Made by a program: the position numbers and the translations under genes. From Vicinamibacteria bacterium (lineage in GTDB: Bacteria > Acidobacteriota > Vicinamibacteria > Fen-336), in assembly GCA_035570235.1 (NCBI GenBank), contig DATMML010000086.1, positions 1-64,000 of the forward strand: a stretch of DNA of 64,000 bases, given 5' to 3'. Below are positions 40,392-48,513 of the stretch, piece by piece (position 1 is the stretch's first letter; every line of letters starts with the position of its first letter). The notes beneath the pieces were generated by a model that was not told the DNA's origin, ran no database searches, and worked only from the letters and a program-made list of their open reading frames with translations.

Positions 40392-41370
40392 AGCAGACGT
40401 CACGGCCGCAGCCGTGAGGCGTCACTTCCCCGGACCTCTCACCCACGAAGCGCTCCTCGGTGTGGTCGTGCTCGTCGAGTTGGGCTACTTTGCGGCCGCT
40501 GGCTCGAACTTCCTCAGCGCCGGCAACGCGGCCGAGGTCGCCCGCGCCAGCGTGGAGATCGGGCTGCTCGCCCTGGCTCTCACCCCCGTGATCGTGACCG
40601 GCGGGATCGATCTCTCGGTGGGGTCGCTCTTGGGCCTCGCGGCCGTCCTCATGGGAGCGATGTACCGGGACCTCGGTCTGCCCATGGGAGCCGCCGCCCT
40701 CGTGGGCGTGCTCGTGGGCGTGGCCGGGGGAGCATTGAACGCCCTGCTCGTGACGCGTCTCGGCGTCCCGCCCTTGATCGCGACCCTCGGCACGTACTCA
40801 CTGTTCCGGGGCGTGGCCGAAGGCTTCACGGGGGGGGTGAGGAACTATACCGATTTCCCTGCCGGCTTCCTCTTCCTTGGCCAGGGGCGCCTGCCGGGCG
40901 GAGTCCCGGCCCAGCTCCCGCTGCTGCTGGCCGCCGCCATCTTCTTTTGGCTGCTTCTCCACCGCACGCCGGCCGGCCGCGGTCTGCGCGCCATCGGCTT
41001 TTCCCCAGACGGGGCCCGCTACGCGGGAATACCGGTCGCGCGCCGGCTGGCCCTGGTCTATGTGCTGAGCGGGCTCATGGCCGGGATGGGCGCTGCCGTC
41101 TACGCGGCCCGCCTCGGCCAGGCCAAGGCCGACGCTGGCACCGGCTTCGAACTGTTCGCGATCACGGCCGTCGTGCTCGGCGGCACCTCGATCTTCGGCG
41201 GCCGCGGCTCGGTGCCCGGGACTCTGCTTGGGCTCCTGGCGGTGGCCCTGCTGCAGAATGGTCTCCGTCTCAGCGACCTGCCGGCGGAGCTTGCCGGTAT
41301 CCTGACCGGCGTCATGCTCATCGCCGCCATCGGCGCCCACCGCGTGTTCTCGGAAAGGAGCCGCGGATGA
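40378..41370 (+). CDS. rhaQ: Rhamnose ABC transporter permease, second subunit
   Basis: A 330-residue CUT2 permease. The GTG at 40378 inside the end of the first permease gene has GGAG 5 bases upstream and gives the natural start VASRKADVT. Helices carry the family motifs IVTGGIDLSVGSLLGLAA and VLGGTSIFGGRGSVPGTLLG. Paired with the first permease it would form a heterodimeric channel, as in RhaP/RhaQ. Its stop overlaps the start of the binding-protein gene (ATGA). Confidence 0.9.
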   Translation: MASRKADVTAAAVRRHFPGPLTHEALLGVVVLVELGYFAAAGSNFLSAGNAAEVARASVEIGLLALALTPVIVTGGIDLSVGSLLGLAAVLMGAMYRDLGLPMGAAALVGVLVGVAGGALNALLVTRLGVPPLIATLGTYSLFRGVAEGFTGGVRNYTDFPAGFLFLGQGRLPGGVPAQLPLLLAAAIFFWLLLHRTPAGRGLRAIGFSPDGARYAGIPVARRLALVYVLSGLMAGMGAAVYAARLGQAKADAGTGFELFAITAVVLGGTSIFGGRGSVPGTLLGLLAVALLQNGLRLSDLPAELAGILTGVMLIAAIGAHRVFSERSRG

Positions 41371-42350
41371 ACCTCCGCCTGGCTTTCCTCCTCGCTCTGG
41401 CCCCCCTCGTCGTGACCGGCTGCCAGCGCGGCGCGGAGACGAAGGGGCAGTTGACGGTGGCCATGATGCCCAAGAACAAAGGCAACCCGTACTTCGTGAG
41501 CTGCCACAAGGGCGCCCAGGAGGCGGCTGGCCCGCTCGGGGTGAAGCTGCTCTGGGACGGCCCGACCGAGACCGACCCCGCCAAGCAGAACGAGGTCGTA
41601 GAGGCCTGGATCACGCGGGGCGTCGACGTGATCGCGGTGAGCGTCGAGAACAAAGAGGCGATCTCAACCGCGCTGCGCAAGGCGCGCGGCCAGGGGATCA
41701 AGGTTGTGACTTGGGACGCCGACGCCGAGCACGACGCGCGCGACCTTTTCGTCAACCAGGCGACACCGGAGGGGATAGCCGACGTCCTGCTCGAGCAAAC
41801 GGCGCGGATCCTCGGCGGAAAGGGCTCCTTCGCGATCATCACCGCTTCCCTCACGGCCGCGAACCAGAACGAATGGATCAAGCACATCCGGGAACTCCTG
41901 GGCGCGAAGTACGCGGGCCTCACCCTTGTTGACGTCCGCCCCAGCGACGACGACCGTAAGCGCGCTTTCGACGAGACCCAGACGCTGCTCAAGGTGCATC
42001 CCGAGGTCAAGGTTGTGATGGCGATCGCCTCCCCCGCCATCCCCGGAGCGGCAGAGGCGGTGAAGCAGTCGGGTCGCGCGGACGTCAAGGTCACGGGGCT
42101 CGGACTGCCGAACGCTTCGCGGCCCTACCTCAAGGACGGCGTCCTCGACTCCGTCGTGCTTTGGAACACGATGGACCTTGGCTATCTCACCATCCAGGTA
42201 GCGAGCGCCCTGGCCAAAGGCACCTTGAAGCCCGGGCAGACGAGCTTCACCGCCGGCCGGCTGGGCCCGCTCACAGTCGCTGGCGACAACGTGCTGCTCG
42301 GCCAGCCGTTCACGTTCACCAAGGAGAACGTGGATCACTTCGATTTCTAG
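41367..42350 (+). CDS. rhaS: Rhamnose ABC transporter substrate-binding lipoprotein
   Basis: A 327-residue periplasmic binding protein of the sugar-binding type I fold. The N-terminus is a lipoprotein signal with lipobox VTGC (cysteine near residue 19). The core shows VAMMPKNKGNPYFVSCHKGAQEAA, VDVIAVSVENKEAI, VVTWDADAEHDARDLFVNQ and FAIITASLTAANQNEWI, matching rhamnose-binding RhaS proteins. The ATG overlaps the permease stop. It is the last gene of the eight-gene operon; a 10-bp-stem inverted repeat follows 12 bases after the stop. Confidence 0.92.
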   Translation: MNLRLAFLLALAPLVVTGCQRGAETKGQLTVAMMPKNKGNPYFVSCHKGAQEAAGPLGVKLLWDGPTETDPAKQNEVVEAWITRGVDVIAVSVENKEAISTALRKARGQGIKVVTWDADAEHDARDLFVNQATPEGIADVLLEQTARILGGKGSFAIITASLTAANQNEWIKHIRELLGAKYAGLTLVDVRPSDDDRKRAFDETQTLLKVHPEVKVVMAIASPAIPGAAEAVKQSGRADVKVTGLGLPNASRPYLKDGVLDSVVLWNTMDLGYLTIQVASALAKGTLKPGQTSFTAGRLGPLTVAGDNVLLGQPFTFTKENVDHFDF

Positions 42351-42361
42351 CAAGCGCGTGA

Positions 42362-42392
42362 CCTCGCTCGGGAGATCCAGGACCGAGCGAGG
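42362..42392 (+). terminator. Stem-loop at the end of the rhamnose operon
   Basis: A perfect 10-base inverted repeat (CCTCGCTCGG at 42362-42371 and CCGAGCGAGG at 42383-42392) with an 11-base loop lies 11 bases after the operon's last stop. There is no T-run, so it may terminate or stabilise the transcript rather than act as a classical intrinsic terminator. Confidence 0.5.
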
Positions 42393-42745
42393 AAGCATGC
42401 GGGCGCGGGCTTTACCGGCCCGGGGCCTCTTGGCTGCCGCGTTGAGCTCCATCGCGGCCCCGGAGAGACGCGCCGAATTGCCCTAGCCGCACGGCCCCTC
42501 AGGCCCGAGTTCTGGGCGTCTGATCGCCGTACCAACCAGTTTGAGCGCCGCTTCGCCGAACGTAGTCCTTCGGCCCAGGGACCCAGCCTTGCGCCTTGCC
42601 AGGTCGCACGGCAGGATGATCGCATGATGGCTGGAGAGCAGGCATGCCTGTGGTGGACGGCCTGAGAACCTGGGCGCTGCGCATCCAAGGCCTTTGGGGG
42701 ATTTAGCTGCGCCCATAGAATGGCCGGCGTCGAAGGGCAATCTCA
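42393..42745. other. Intergenic stretch before the lyase-like gene
   Basis: About 350 bases with no credible gene. It marks the change from high-GC operon sequence to the lower-GC accessory segment. I see no repeat or RNA gene here. Confidence 0.4.
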
Positions 42746-44671
42746 ATGGAAAAGTACGACAACCCAAGCACCTTTCGTCTCATGATCCTTGGCGCCCTGT
42801 GTTGGATTGTGGTGGCGCCATCAACGGCTGACACTGCAGAAACAGGCCGCATTATTGGCCAGATCGACGGCGTCTCTGTCGACGATGGTGGTGCGCACGT
42901 GCGGGGGTGGGCTTGCCAGCTAGGAAGGCCGGAGTCGATTGACGTTCATATTTATGCAAACAACGCCCCGACTGAAGCAAGCAAGAGCATTTTGGGGGTT
43001 GCCGGAAGAGCCGACCTCGGTAACGAAGCCGCGGTCGACGCGGTGTGCAAAGACACCCTGGGGCGTAAGCATCGATTCGATGTGCCAGTGCCCGGCGCGG
43101 TCCTGTTAAAGCTCCACGGCATGCGCCTATTCGTCCATGGGATTCGCGTCGTGGGGACTGTTGAGAATGCCGCGATCAACGGGTCAGGAACGGTCAGCTT
43201 CCCCGACGCCCCTCCGGTCCGCAAAGCACCCGCTTCTTATCCGCGTGTGACCGGGAGTTACGTGAGCTTGAAAGAGCATCCTCGCGTATTCGATGCGCGC
43301 GCCGATTTACAAGATATCGCGCGACGGGCAAACATTCCGGGAACGTTCACCGCCGAGCGATTTGGCGCGCTGGCTGCACGTGTCGGGCAGGCTCTTGGCG
43401 CGAGAATCGATTGGGAAGCGACGTACTCTGGCTGCGACATGGAGATCTATCTGCGCGGGTATGCTTTCGAGCAGAAGCCCGCCTATGGTAACGATCGCTC
43501 CGAAGAAGCCCTGGCGACAGCGATGCAAGTTCGTTCCGGCCTGGCTCCACCACACGGCGCAGCGATTGTGGCTGCACGGGCTGCTCTTTATGCTGCGCTG
43601 GTTCAGGCTGGGGCCAAGCCGCCTGTGGCTGGGCCGACGGTCAGCGCGACTTCGAGTCTGGCGAAGAGCATTGTGTTGGCGTGGGCGGACCACGGCTTTC
43701 GCGACGATGCCGGCGCCTTTCGCAACGCGGACGACAAATATTGCGATCTAGATCCAGATGGCAAGGCCCACACGACGCAATTTGGAACGTTCGTCGGCGC
43801 GTTGACGCACGCGCGCGGCGTCATCTATTCGGTGCATGCCCAGGATCTTCTTGAGGGCATGGGCGCAGTCAACCCCGCCGAACAAGCACGGATGGACATG
43901 TTTCATCACAACATGTTCGATGTCATTCGTTCGATCAACAACGCTCAATACGGTGTCAGTATGAAGTGGCGGTACTCCGACGAGACGTACAACAACCAGT
44001 TCGCCACGCATCTTCTGGCTCTGCTCTCGATTTCCCGCTTGTTGGATGATGGGGAGGATCTAAAGGCTGTACTCGACGGCGGCAAGGGCTCGCGGACTGT
44101 GATATTGCCGTGGATCGAGCTGTTTGACCACATCATTTACGGGCCGAACGACACGCCTCTATTGAACATCACGCCCAATTCGAGCGTCGATCCGGTGAAG
44201 AGCCATCCGGGGTATCAGACGGCCATTGTCGCTGCGGGTGAGATTAACGACCGGTACCGGCACAGTAATCCTTCGCAAGGAATCGGGTACCCGATGGGAT
44301 CTCTGGAAGCGCTATATATGTCGGCGGAGATTCTGAAGAATGCCGGCCTGGACGCATATGGCTACCGGGGCGCGCATGGGCAGTCGATCGAAATGGCGAC
44401 GCAGTACTATGCATGTCTTGCGAAATACGCAGGCTTTGCGGCGATGGTCACCAAAGAGAATTCGGGCCAGTGTCCGGATGCGAGGCAGTATTGGGGCATG
44501 GTGGTGAACGCCGTGCAACCCAATATCCTCATCGGCTCCTATCGCTTTCCCCAGAATCAGGCGCTGACCGAGCTTGAGGTTCCGGCAAGGGCCGCTTTCG
44601 TGAAATCCTCCGGATCGTTGGAGCCGATTTTATTCGGCAAGTGGCGGGATGCGGCAGGTAACGTGCGGTAA
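42746..44671 (+). CDS. Exported polysaccharide lyase-like protein (alginate lyase fold, tentative)
   Basis: A 641-residue exported protein with a signal peptide (about 1-30, hydrophobic LMILGALCWIVVA). Residues ~35-165 form a beta domain with the pattern GWACQLGRPESIDVHIY, seen in bacterial sugar-processing proteins. From ~190 the protein is mostly helical with SLKEHPRVFDARADL, WADHGFRDD, SINNAQYGVSMKWRYSDETYNNQ and ITPNSSVDPVKSHPGYQ; this resembles alginate-lyase-type alpha toroids, but I cannot assign a family with certainty. The gene is visibly lower in GC and more AT-tolerant in codon third positions than its neighbours. It ends 6 bases before an IS21 relic, suggesting acquisition. Confidence 0.6.
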   Translation: MEKYDNPSTFRLMILGALCWIVVAPSTADTAETGRIIGQIDGVSVDDGGAHVRGWACQLGRPESIDVHIYANNAPTEASKSILGVAGRADLGNEAAVDAVCKDTLGRKHRFDVPVPGAVLLKLHGMRLFVHGIRVVGTVENAAINGSGTVSFPDAPPVRKAPASYPRVTGSYVSLKEHPRVFDARADLQDIARRANIPGTFTAERFGALAARVGQALGARIDWEATYSGCDMEIYLRGYAFEQKPAYGNDRSEEALATAMQVRSGLAPPHGAAIVAARAALYAALVQAGAKPPVAGPTVSATSSLAKSIVLAWADHGFRDDAGAFRNADDKYCDLDPDGKAHTTQFGTFVGALTHARGVIYSVHAQDLLEGMGAVNPAEQARMDMFHHNMFDVIRSINNAQYGVSMKWRYSDETYNNQFATHLLALLSISRLLDDGEDLKAVLDGGKGSRTVILPWIELFDHIIYGPNDTPLLNITPNSSVDPVKSHPGYQTAIVAAGEINDRYRHSNPSQGIGYPMGSLEALYMSAEILKNAGLDAYGYRGAHGQSIEMATQYYACLAKYAGFAAMVTKENSGQCPDARQYWGMVVNAVQPNILIGSYRFPQNQALTELEVPARAAFVKSSGSLEPILFGKWRDAAGNVR

Positions 44672-44676
44672 GTCCT

Positions 44677-44829
44677 GTCGACGACTGGGGGAAGCTGCTA
44701 GGGGACACCGCCGCCGTGACGGCTCTCCTTGACCGTCTACTCCACCGCGCCCACGTCCTCAAAGGCGGCCACGAAGCTGGCGCACCAAGTTTCACACCCA
44801 CTTGCGCCAGGAGGAGGCAACGAAGTAAA
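44677..44829 (+). pseudogene. IstB (IS21-family helper ATPase) C-terminal remnant
   Basis: The plus strand reads DDWGKLLGDTAAVTALLDRLL then HRAHVLKGG, the C-terminal part of an IS21-family IstB, with no N-terminal half and a frame change near the end. The same protein end is encoded on the opposite strand at 49490-49768, so these are two copies of one element in inverted orientation. It lies directly between the lyase-like gene and the crotonase gene. Confidence 0.8.
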
Positions 44830-44926
44830 CATCTACCAGTCTCGGCCGCTGCCTGGTGGCCGGTTCTTGGGCCCGTCCAGGAATGGCCCGGTTTTGCGCT
44901 GTCCACCGAGGCTGCAAGACGAAAGG
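44830..44926 (+). repeat. IS21-family terminal region remnant
   Basis: The non-coding end downstream of the istB remnant. It repeats short elements (CAGTCTCGG, TGGCCGGT and a terminal TGTCCACC) that also occur, inverted, beside the istB remnant at 49439-49489. It ends just before the crotonase start and may supply its upstream region. Confidence 0.5.
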
Positions 44927-44937
44927 ATGGATCACGC

Positions 44938-45723
44938 GTGTCGACCACTGACGTCGTACGGTACCGGGAAGACAAGGGCATCGGTTGGATCACCCTGAAT
45001 CGCCCGGAGGCGCTCAATGCCCTGAACACGGACGTCCTCCAACGCCTCGTATCCCTGCTCGATAGCGCTCGAACAGATGACCGGGTCAGAGCCGTGATAG
45101 TGACCGGAGCCGGCGACAAGGCGTTCTCGGCTGGCGCCGATGTCGCTTTCCTCAATCAAGGGACGCCGCTTGAGGTCCGGGACTTTGCCCGGCTGGCGGT
45201 GACGGTGAACCACAAAATCGAAACGCTGGGGAAAGTCGTCGTAGCCGCCATCAACGGCTACGCCCTCGGCGGTGGCCTGGAACTAGCCGAAGCGTGCACG
45301 CTCCGCCTGGCCGTTCGTCATGCCCGGCTGGGGCATCCCGAGGTGCGGATCGGGGCATTTGCCGGCTTTGGCGGCACCACGAGATTCCCTCGCCTCATCG
45401 GCAAGGGACGCGCCGCAGAATTCCTGCTCACCGGAAGTCTGATGAGCGCGGACGAGGCCCAGCGCTTGGGGCTCGTCAACCGGGTGGCCGATCCAGAGAA
45501 GCTGATCCAGGAAACCGAAACCCTCGTCCTCGACATCCTGTCCCAGGCGCCCATCTCGGTCAGGATGACGTGGGAGGCACTTCACCGCGGTCTGAATCTG
45601 ACCCAGGAGGAATCGACTCTGCTTGGCGCCGACTACTTCGGGCTGGTGGCCTCGACGAGAGACTTCCGGGAAGGGACACGCGCGTTTCTGGAGAAGACCC
45701 GTCCTTCCTTCGATGGAACCTGA
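44938..45723 (+). CDS. Enoyl-CoA hydratase/isomerase family protein
   Basis: A 261-residue crotonase, the normal family length, started at GTG 44938 (VSTTDVV; AAGGATGG about 7-10 bases upstream). The oxyanion-hole segments KAFSAGADVAFL and GYALGGGLELAEA are in place. Both catalytic glutamates of true hydratases seem present, one in LELAEA and one in GHPEVRIG. It hydrates trans-2-enoyl-CoA in fatty-acid or amino-acid breakdown, or a related acyl-CoA reaction. An open frame continues 222 bases upstream through the IS21 relic but that extension is IS sequence, not protein. Confidence 0.88.
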   Translation: MSTTDVVRYREDKGIGWITLNRPEALNALNTDVLQRLVSLLDSARTDDRVRAVIVTGAGDKAFSAGADVAFLNQGTPLEVRDFARLAVTVNHKIETLGKVVVAAINGYALGGGLELAEACTLRLAVRHARLGHPEVRIGAFAGFGGTTRFPRLIGKGRAAEFLLTGSLMSADEAQRLGLVNRVADPEKLIQETETLVLDILSQAPISVRMTWEALHRGLNLTQEESTLLGADYFGLVASTRDFREGTRAFLEKTRPSFDGT

Positions 45724-45958
45724 GGGACGCCGCCGGGGGCGGAACAGGGGGACACGCCGCAAGCTGCTCGGAGACACCTCCGGCTGCAACAACCAGGCCC
45801 CCCTAAACCAAGCTAAGACCAACGGAAACCGACGAGCACTCCGGCCGTTGCTGCGGTTCGTCCGCATAGGTTGGTAGCGGCGTAGTAGCAGCCTCCCATG
45901 CGGGCGGCCTCACCAGGCAGGAGATGTGTGCTCGCCAGACTACGGGCCGCGTTGACGC

Positions 45959-46867
45959 TTAAGGCTCTTGGTCCGACGACCTGGGGGCGCTCGCGAGCGC
46001 AACGTTAGTCGCGCGCAGGTAGGTGACTCCGTTAATGGCTTCAACGCGGCCGGTTACCTGCAGCCACTTCCCGGTGTCACCGCGATAGTCGGGATCGAGC
46101 TTCCAGCCTCTGCCCTGCGGCAGCTTGGCCGTCACCCAGACCGCGTTCGTCCCCTGTTTCAGGACCCAGTCGGACGGCGTGCGTTGCGAGCCCGCGGGCA
46201 GGTCACCGAAGAGGTTGCGGCCGGCAAAGACGCCAACCACGGTGATGGGCTTCACCCCGTACGGCCCGGGGTTGTGAATGATCTCCAGCAAGCTGACCCC
46301 GCCCGGCGCAACCGTCTTCTGACCGAAGGGCGTGGTGTCCACAATGCTGAAGAACGTGATCGACACGGGTGGCCAGTCCTGACGCGCGTTAGGCAGGACG
46401 GGCAGCTCGGGATCGAGGCACTTGCTCTCGGGCAGCCGCGTGGCGTAGCAGGGGACACTTTGCTGCTGAGCCGGCAGCACGCGCACGACGCCCGTGAGTT
46501 CGATGGGGCGTCCCACGAGCAGATCGGTATCTCGCGTTCCCTCGATGGCCGGGATCAGGAGAACGCGCGAGATCCCATCGGCCAGGACGAAGTATGGTGT
46601 GTTGCCAGCGAGCGAGCGCAGCTCGCCGGTCGTGCGGACGTTGACACGCTCGTACTGCTGGCCGTTTGAGGTGATGTCGGACAGCCGTACGGGCTCCGGC
46701 TCACCGTAGGACGCGAAGGAAGTTGGCGGGGGAGGCGTTGCGATCGGTCTGACCTGAGCGTCTGCCGTTGCCGGACCGACTAGAAGCAGAAACTGGGCCA
46801 GGTAGCGGATGGGGCCTGCGAGAAACCGATCAAGAGCGACGAGCTGACGATTTGGTCGCCCATTCAA
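45959..46867 (-). CDS. Exported hypothetical protein with two OB-fold-like domains
   Basis: A 302-residue protein. I start it at TTG 46867 (GAGG about 8 bases upstream), which leaves a signal peptide with h-region IRYLAQFLLLVGPATADAQ and avoids overlap with the gene at 46962. The mature part has two beta-rich regions (about 55-140 and 215-300) with OB-fold-like strand patterns: VNVRTTGELRSL...YFVLADG, LTGVVRVLP; and ITVVGVFAGRNLFG, WLQVTGRVEAINGVTYLRA. I do not recognise the family. It is the last minus-strand gene of the cassette-like series but lacks an attC-like site after it. Confidence 0.62.
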   Translation of the reverse strand: MNGRPNRQLVALDRFLAGPIRYLAQFLLLVGPATADAQVRPIATPPPPTSFASYGEPEPVRLSDITSNGQQYERVNVRTTGELRSLAGNTPYFVLADGISRVLLIPAIEGTRDTDLLVGRPIELTGVVRVLPAQQQSVPCYATRLPESKCLDPELPVLPNARQDWPPVSITFFSIVDTTPFGQKTVAPGGVSLLEIIHNPGPYGVKPITVVGVFAGRNLFGDLPAGSQRTPSDWVLKQGTNAVWVTAKLPQGRGWKLDPDYRGDTGKWLQVTGRVEAINGVTYLRATNVALASAPRSSDQEP

Positions 46868-46961
46868 TCCACGTCCCTCGGTGGGACGAACAACGGATGT
46901 GTCTTCACTTGACAGCCGAGGGCCTGATAAGTGTTCGGCGGCTGGCTCGTGACGAGCGTCG

Positions 46962-47234
46962 TCAATGCCATCCGAAGATCCCAAGAAGGACCCTACCACT
47001 GAAAAGCACGACGGAGAACCCGACTACGATAGCTACCACAGTCTCGGCCCGCCGGGGGCCCCGCGAGCATTGCCTTAGACCGTCTCCGAGAGCGATCAGC
47101 CCAAACCAGAGTGGTGCGGAGGCAGCTACGATCAGGAAGAGCAGGTCCCACGTCGGCGGCGCAAGACTCATGGCCGCCCATGCCACGCCGAGTGTCACAG
47201 GCCCTGCGATCGTTGCCTTCGTCAGCGGTGTCAT
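46962..47234 (-). CDS. Small membrane protein in a cassette-like position
   Basis: A 90-residue protein started at ATG 47234 with GAGG 6 bases upstream. Three hydrophobic helices are evident (about 8-25, 30-50 and 65-85), with a central GLRQCSRGPRRAE loop, which predicts an inner-membrane protein. I recognise no family. It lies downstream (minus strand) of attC-like site A and reads in the same direction as the other cassette genes. Confidence 0.68.
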   Translation of the reverse strand: MTPLTKATIAGPVTLGVAWAAMSLAPPTWDLLFLIVAASAPLWFGLIALGDGLRQCSRGPRRAETVVAIVVGFSVVLFSGRVLLGIFGWH

Positions 47235-47361
47235 GTCGGTCCTCGGATTTCCCGCTTACTGTACAGCGCGTGTTTGAGTTGGAGGCGTGCTTAGCCGAGG
47301 CGTGCCGTCGCAATGACGCCGTGATCCTTGCCCGGCTTCGTTGATGCTTCCAACCTACACC

Positions 47362-47431
47362 GCCGAACACTGAGATCAGCGGCGGTGCTCCATCCTTACC
47401 TGGCGCCGTCCGCTGCATCTCACTGTTGCTC
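47362..47431 (-). repeat. attC-like site A
   Basis: On the minus strand this 70-base element begins 13 bases after the stop of the gene at 47444-47818. Its two ends fold on each other: the left arm AACAGTGAGATGCAGCGG pairs with the complement of the right arm (AACACTGAGATCAGCGG) except for two unpaired bases, one in ATGCAGC and, just beyond, an A in GGACGG. Imperfect pairing with extrahelical bases in one arm is the structural hallmark of integron attC sites. Outer core GAGCAAC/GTTCGGC differs from the GTTRRRY consensus at one position. Confidence 0.6.
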
Positions 47432-47443
47432 ACCCTCGCACCA

Positions 47444-47818
47444 CTACTCCTGCGTGTCCTTGAGCCCTTCGATCGGACGGCGGATGGCCTGAACAGCCGC
47501 GATGCAGGACACGCATACGGATCCACGGCCAATCACCGCCAAGAGGTCCTGGATGACCACAGGCATTCGGCAAAGGCTACATCGTGCAGTCAGGACGCGA
47601 CTGCCTTCTCGCACCAGCTTGGCTTGTTCAGCGTGTGGCGTGTCCGCAATGCGGTCGTCCGAGATGATGTCGACGCAGACCTCGATGCACTCGTCGCAGA
47701 TGTGGCTTTTTGGCCCGGCGACGAGCTTGCGGACCTGCTCTTGGCTCTTGCCGCAGAAGGAGCAGTAGAGCCGGGTGTCCCGTTCGTCCGACCGCCGGTC
47801 GCCCTCGCCTGGAGGCAT
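47444..47818 (-). CDS. Stand-alone ClpX-type zinc-finger protein with a second zinc ribbon
   Basis: A 124-residue protein started at ATG 47818. Cysteines C19, C22, C41 and C44 ([24 protein letters not shown]) match the N-terminal C4 zinc-binding domain of the ClpX unfoldase. Four more, C80, C83, C102 and C105, form a second CxxC pair of pairs. There is no AAA+ ATPase domain. In ClpX this domain binds adaptors and substrates, so a stand-alone version could compete for or redirect ClpXP, but that is speculation. It is followed after 13 bases by attC-like site A and preceded by the 176-bp repeat. Confidence 0.78.
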   Translation of the reverse strand: MPPGEGDRRSDERDTRLYCSFCGKSQEQVRKLVAGPKSHICDECIEVCVDIISDDRIADTPHAEQAKLVREGSRVLTARCSLCRMPVVIQDLLAVIGRGSVCVSCIAAVQAIRRPIEGLKDTQE

Positions 47819-47872
47819 CGCTTACCTAGTCGGTCTGCACAAACGAATAAAGGCTGTTTCCGCAGGCACGAT

Positions 47873-48048
47873 ACCGCGTAGGTCGTTCGGCCTAGTTCCC
47901 GTTAGGACCGCCTCGAATGCAGTATAGCGCCCCTGGGGAACGGGCAAGAAGGCAAGCAAGCAGTCTCCCACCAGCCCGTTTGGCGAAGGGACGTGTGGCA
48001 GGCTGCTGGGTTAGGCCGTTCTATTTAGCACGGGCGAGTCGCGCGCGG
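47873..48048 (-). repeat. 176-bp direct repeat, copy 1
   Basis: Identical to 51181-51356 except for two bases. It ends 55 bases upstream of the ClpX zinc-finger gene on the minus strand. The minus strand contains a TATACT -10-like hexamer (complement of 47921-47926) with a TTGCCC 15 bases further upstream; the second copy has TACACT in place of TATACT. I read it as a cassette leader carrying a promoter, or as an attI-like region. It is not a known IS end. Confidence 0.75.
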
Positions 48049-48120
48049 GGGCCGTCAGGCGGGCGCCTGGCTGCTGTTCCGGCACGCGGCCGGCGTGCCG
48101 GCGCCTAAACCGGCGACTTG

Positions 48121-48510
48121 ATGAACCTACGCAAGTTGCGTATGCTTGAATTGCTGGAGTTCATCGAGGCGCCGCGCTTCACGCAGCTCCTGCCCGACTA
48201 TTTGGGCGACGACGACTACGGAGAGTTGCAGATCCATCTCGCGAATGACCCCGAGGCGGGGGAGGTCATCCAAGGCACGGGGGGCTTTCGCAAAGTGCGG
48301 TGGGCGGACCCGAGGAGGGGTCACGGTCGGAGAGGTGGCCTGAGGGTGATCTACTACTACTTCGAACAGGACATGCAGATCTGGTTTCTCACGTTGTACG
48401 GGAAGGACGAGGTTGTGGATCTCAGCCCGAAGGAGAAGCGGCTCCTGAAGGCGGCGATCAATGAGGAGACGCGGCAGCGGGCCCGGCGTCGTGCCTTGAG
48501 GAGAAAGTAA
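48121..48510 (+). CDS. RelE/HigB-type toxin
   Basis: A 129-residue protein of the HigB/RelE mRNA-interferase type. Family landmarks: FIEAPRFTQLLPDYLGDDDYGELQ, then GTGGFRKVRWADPRRGHGRRGGLRVIYYYF and the closing FLTLYGKDEVVDLSPKEKRLL. I use ATG 48121; no clear ribosome binding site precedes it, and ATG 48142 is possible. It lies 4 bases before an HTH antitoxin gene. It is on the plus strand, opposite to the cassette-like genes, so it may have come in separately. Confidence 0.85.
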   Translation: MNLRKLRMLELLEFIEAPRFTQLLPDYLGDDDYGELQIHLANDPEAGEVIQGTGGFRKVRWADPRRGHGRRGGLRVIYYYFEQDMQIWFLTLYGKDEVVDLSPKEKRLLKAAINEETRQRARRRALRRK

Positions 48511-48513
48511 CCG

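Noticed and set aside
45740-45790. Another istB trace (GCAAGCTGCTCGGAGACACC)
   Set aside because: Only about 20 bases resemble istB, too short to claim a separate insertion.
46870-46940. A fourth attC-like site (GACGAACAAC ... GGCCTGATAAGTGTTCGGC) in plus orientation
   Set aside because: The inner arms do not pair and it is not downstream of a plus-strand gene; only core-like ends are present.
47960-48030. attC within the 176-bp repeat (CCCACCAGCC and GGCTGCTGGGTTAGG)
   Set aside because: One arm fits a GTTAGGC core, but the opposite core is missing and the pairing is short; more likely a hairpin in the leader.
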